Assembly (NCBI RefSeq): GCF_013466785.1
Contig: NZ_CP059163.1
Location: 1,364,001-1,428,000 of the forward strand
DNA from: Nocardioides marinisabuli
GTDB lineage: Bacteria; Actinomycetota; Actinomycetes; Propionibacteriales; Nocardioidaceae
Length of the DNA: 64,000 bases
Direction of reading: 5' to 3'
How positions within the stretch are numbered: position 1 is the first letter of the stretch; each line of letters starts with the position of its first letter. Below, in pieces: positions 61,596 through 64,000 of this stretch. Under the pieces are notes generated by a model. It made no database searches, had not been told where the DNA came from, and saw only the letters and a list, made by a program, of their open reading frames with translations. Made by a program: the position numbers and the translations under genes.

Positions 61596-62606
61596 GCGCG
61601 CTCCCGGCGCTCCGCTCCAGGCCTCGGTCTGGGTCAGCCACAGCAGGTAGCCCAGCGCGGGCAGCACCAGCACCGCCGCGAGACCGACCACGACCAGCAG
61701 CCCCTGCAGGGTCGCGGGTGCTCCTGCGGCCTGCACGAGGGTGACCTCGTCGACCAGCAACCAGGGGTACTGCGCCACACCCCAGCCGCTGACCACCGAC
61801 GCCACGGCCAGCACGGCGCTCCACCGGGCGGGGCCGAAGCGGCGTACGGCGACGAGGACCACGGTGGTGAGGCCGGCGACGAACGAGAGCAGCACCAGGG
61901 GCAGCGCACGCCCCGTGAGCCCGGCCCACAGCATGGGGGCGTCGTCGTGGAGCGGCACCAGGGCCGCCAGCACCACCGCTCCGGTGAGCAGGCCCACGAC
62001 AAGCACCCGCCGGCGCAGCGCAGCCGTGAGCCCGGCCTTCCCGGCCCGGGCCGCGTCGGTGACCAGGAAGACCCCGGCGAGGAAGGCGCAGGTGCCGACC
62101 GCCACGACCCCGCCGACCAGTGACGTCGTGCCCGTCCAGGACGCCCACGGGTCGCCCTCGCCGGCCGTCGGCACCCGACCCGAGGCGATCGCCCCGGCGA
62201 CGGTGCCGAGGAAGAACGGCGTGACCACGGACGAGACGGCGAAGACCACGCCGAAGAACCGGGCCTGGGCCACCGTGGCGGCGTACTTGCGGAAGGCGAA
62301 CGCCGAGCCGCGCAGCACGATGCCGACCAGGGCCAGGACCAACGGGACCGCCAACGTGGTCGCCACCGCGGCGAAGGTCGAGGGGAAGCCGGTCCACCAC
62401 ACGACGAGCACGAAGATCAGCCAGACGTGGTTGGCCTCCCAGACCGGGCCGATGCTGTGGTCGACCTGGCGGCGCAGCTCGGCGCCTCGCCGGGTCCCGC
62501 CCGCCGTGAGGTCGTAGAAGCCGGAGCCGAAGTCGGCCCCGCCCAGCACGGAGTAGGCGACCACCCCGGTGAACAGGGCCGCGGCGACCGCGATCTCGAG
62601 GCTCAT
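61581..62606 (-). CDS. cydB: Cytochrome bd ubiquinol oxidase subunit II
   Basis: 341 residues with eight or more hydrophobic helices. VLGGADFGSGFYDLTAG and DHSIGPVWEANHVWLIFVLVVWWTGFP are hallmark CydB segments. With CydA it forms the bd-type terminal oxidase, which reduces oxygen without proton pumping and supports growth at low oxygen or under respiratory inhibition. The ATG overlaps the cydA stop by ATGA. The 3' end, including the stop codon, is made of repeat sequence. Confidence 0.93.
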   Translation of the reverse strand: MSLEIAVAAALFTGVVAYSVLGGADFGSGFYDLTAGGTRRGAELRRQVDHSIGPVWEANHVWLIFVLVVWWTGFPSTFAAVATTLAVPLVLALVGIVLRGSAFAFRKYAATVAQARFFGVVFAVSSVVTPFFLGTVAGAIASGRVPTAGEGDPWASWTGTTSLVGGVVAVGTCAFLAGVFLVTDAARAGKAGLTAALRRRVLVVGLLTGAVVLAALVPLHDDAPMLWAGLTGRALPLVLLSFVAGLTTVVLVAVRRFGPARWSAVLAVASVVSGWGVAQYPWLLVDEVTLVQAAGAPATLQGLLVVVGLAAVLVLPALGYLLWLTQTEAWSGAPGAREVQK

Positions 62607-64000
62607 CGGCGCAGCTCCTCCGCAGGCTCCAGCTCGGGACCGTAGGGGCTCGGCAGGCTCTCGTCGCCCTCGCGCCAGCGGCGGGCCATCGAGCGCAGCA
62701 CCAGCACCGCGCCGATCGTCATCGCGGCGTACAGGACCGCGGAGGCGCCCAGCACCCACCACAGCGCGGTGGAGGCGTTGCCCGCGGCCTCGGTCGTGCG
62801 CATCACCCCGTAGACCACCCACGGCTGGCGGCCCACCTCGGTGGCGATCCACCCGGCCTCGAGCGCCACCACGGCCAACGGCCCGGCCGCCACCGCGGCC
62901 CGCAGGAGCCAGGTGCCGCCACGCGTCTCCGAGCGCAGGAGGTCGTGCCCGCGCCAACGCGCGACCCAGTACACCAGCGCGAGCAGCGCCAGCGCGGTGC
63001 CGATGCCGACCATCGACTGGAAGGCCAGGTGCGTGATGTTGACCGGGGGCTGCTCGTCGAGCGGGATGGTGTCGAGACCCTGGACCGGGGCCGTCAGCGA
63101 GTTCCGCGCGATCAGGGAGCCCAGGTAGGGGATGTCGATCGACCAGCGTGCCTCCCCGTCGACCAGCAACCCGCCGAGCCGCAACGGCGAGGGGCTCTCG
63201 GTCTCCGTGGCGAGCTCGAAGGCGGCCAGCTTGGCGGGCTGCGTGTCGGCCAGGCGCGAGCCGAGCAGGTGCCCGATGGCCGGCTGCAGGAGCGCCGCCA
63301 CCGAGGCGAAGGCGAAGGGCACCGTGAAACCGAGCCGGTGGTGCCGGTCGCGCCGGCCCCGCAGCATGCCAGCGGCGTACACCGCGGCGACCGAGAAGCC
63401 GGCGACCATGAACGCAGCCACCCACATGTGCAGGAACTGCCACAGCACGCCGCTGTTGAACATCGCGGCCCACGGGTCGACGTCGGTGACCTCGCCGTCG
63501 ACGATGCGGAAGCCGGTCGGGTTGTTCATCCACCCGTTCACCGCCAGCACGCTGAAGGTGCCGGCGATGCCGGTCAGGGCCATCGGCACCAGCATCAGCA
63601 GGTGCCGGCGCGGGGGGATCCGTCCCCAGCCGTAAAGGTAGATGCCCAGGAAGATCGCCTCGAGGAAGAAGGCGACCCCCTCGAAGGCGAACGGCAGCCC
63701 CAGCACGTCTCCGAAGCGGCCCATCAGCCCGGGCCACAGCAGGCCCATCTCGAAGCTCAGGACGGTGCCGGAGACCGCACCGATCGCGAAGAGCACCGCT
63801 GAGACCTTGGCCCAGCGCCGGGCGAGCACGAGCGCGAGCGGGTCGTCGCGGTAGACCCCGCGCCAGTGCATCACCAGGATCATGGTGGGGAACGCGACGC
63901 CGAAGCAGGCCAGCACGATGTGCCAGCCCAACGAGAGGGCCATCTGCTGGCGCGCGGGCAGGAGACCAGCCGGGTCGGGGACGTCGGCCGCGAGGGTGGT
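62603..64000 (-). CDS. cydA: Cytochrome bd ubiquinol oxidase subunit I (start outside window)
   Basis: The frame stays open to the window edge. It encodes 446 residues from an internal ATG at 63943, preceded in frame by DPAGLLPARQQ, which matches the usual CydA N-terminus before QMALSLGWHI. The true start is therefore probably beyond 64000, and the ATG at 63943 should not be taken as the start. The heme-ligand His is in SLGWHIV, a second is in LHMWVAAFM, and the quinol-loop region is short (LLVDGEARWSIDIPYLGS), as in CioA-type or Q-loop-short enzymes. First gene of cydAB; cydDC is not in the window. Confidence 0.93.
   Translation of the reverse strand, partial: TTLAADVPDPAGLLPARQQMALSLGWHIVLACFGVAFPTMILVMHWRGVYRDDPLALVLARRWAKVSAVLFAIGAVSGTVLSFEMGLLWPGLMGRFGDVLGLPFAFEGVAFFLEAIFLGIYLYGWGRIPPRRHLLMLVPMALTGIAGTFSVLAVNGWMNNPTGFRIVDGEVTDVDPWAAMFNSGVLWQFLHMWVAAFMVAGFSVAAVYAAGMLRGRRDRHHRLGFTVPFAFASVAALLQPAIGHLLGSRLADTQPAKLAAFELATETESPSPLRLGGLLVDGEARWSIDIPYLGSLIARNSLTAPVQGLDTIPLDEQPPVNITHLAFQSMVGIGTALALLALVYWVARWRGHDLLRSETRGGTWLLRAAVAAGPLAVVALEAGWIATEVGRQPWVVYGVMRTTEAAGNASTALWWVLGASAVLYAAMTIGAVLVLRSMARRWREGDESLPSPYGPELEPAEELRR

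Overview
The window is a very GC-rich chromosomal segment from a high-GC actinobacterium. The best match is the Nocardioidaceae (Nocardioides-like). The reasons are the base composition, the many GTG starts, the gene families present, a SigK/RskA locus laid out as in mycobacteria, and dispersed intergenic repeats built on TGGTCGAG and GTCTCGAG. No rRNA, tRNA, insertion sequence, phage or CRISPR array is visible. Coding density is high and many neighbours overlap by ATGA or GTGA. The first gene (histidine kinase) and last gene (cydA) are cut by the window edges.

Layout. 1-5 kb: kinase tail, a thioesterase, zwf, and pabAB for folate precursor synthesis. 5-10 kb: a fused PhzE-type chorismate amidotransferase, an alpha/beta hydrolase and a HelD-family RNA-polymerase helicase. 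10-15.2 kb: a SigE-family sigma factor with a membrane partner, divergent from two tandem sulfatases. 15.2-16.6 kb: a repeat-filled gap and an enoyl-CoA hydratase. 16.6-25.9 kb: a SigK module made of a membrane-anchored molybdopterin oxidoreductase, a fasciclin lipoprotein, sigK, rskA, a FAD oxidoreductase/DUF1365 fusion, two cyclopropane-synthase-like methyltransferases and a DUF1295 protein. Two SigK-type promoters can be read in front of the molybdoenzyme and the fasciclin gene. 26-30.5 kb: small genes around a composite tandem-repeat array. 30.5-40 kb: one tightly overlapped catabolic operon (TetR regulator, TIGR03084 protein, AtuA/DUF1446, two acyl-CoA dehydrogenases, SRPBCC protein, biotin-dependent acyl-CoA carboxylase). 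40-46.4 kb: a DUF1905 protein, an ArsR/SRPBCC pair, a lipoprotein, and a PadR-controlled ABC exporter operon that hides a 47-residue gene. 46.4-56.2 kb: a secreted subtilase, an SDR, a VanZ/RDD membrane protein, a histidine phosphatase, a phosphotransferase, a thioesterase, and an ABC-2 transporter in which both genes carry a frameshift. 56.2-60.6 kb: a fadA-fadB beta-oxidation operon, divergent from a MerR regulator whose probable 19-bp-spacer promoter and centred dyad are visible. 60.6-64 kb: an NmrA-like protein and cydAB.

Two themes cross gene boundaries. First, short tandem arrays with an exact 22-bp period and a shared CTGnnCC core sit at six gene ends or gaps (15.2, 27.9-28.6, 42.2, 53.9, 56.2 and 61.55 kb). 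Second, many genes start 6-8 nt after a TAnnnT hexamer with no Shine-Dalgarno sequence, which points to leaderless transcripts. The repeats are the least explained structure here, and the SigK module is the most coherent functional system.
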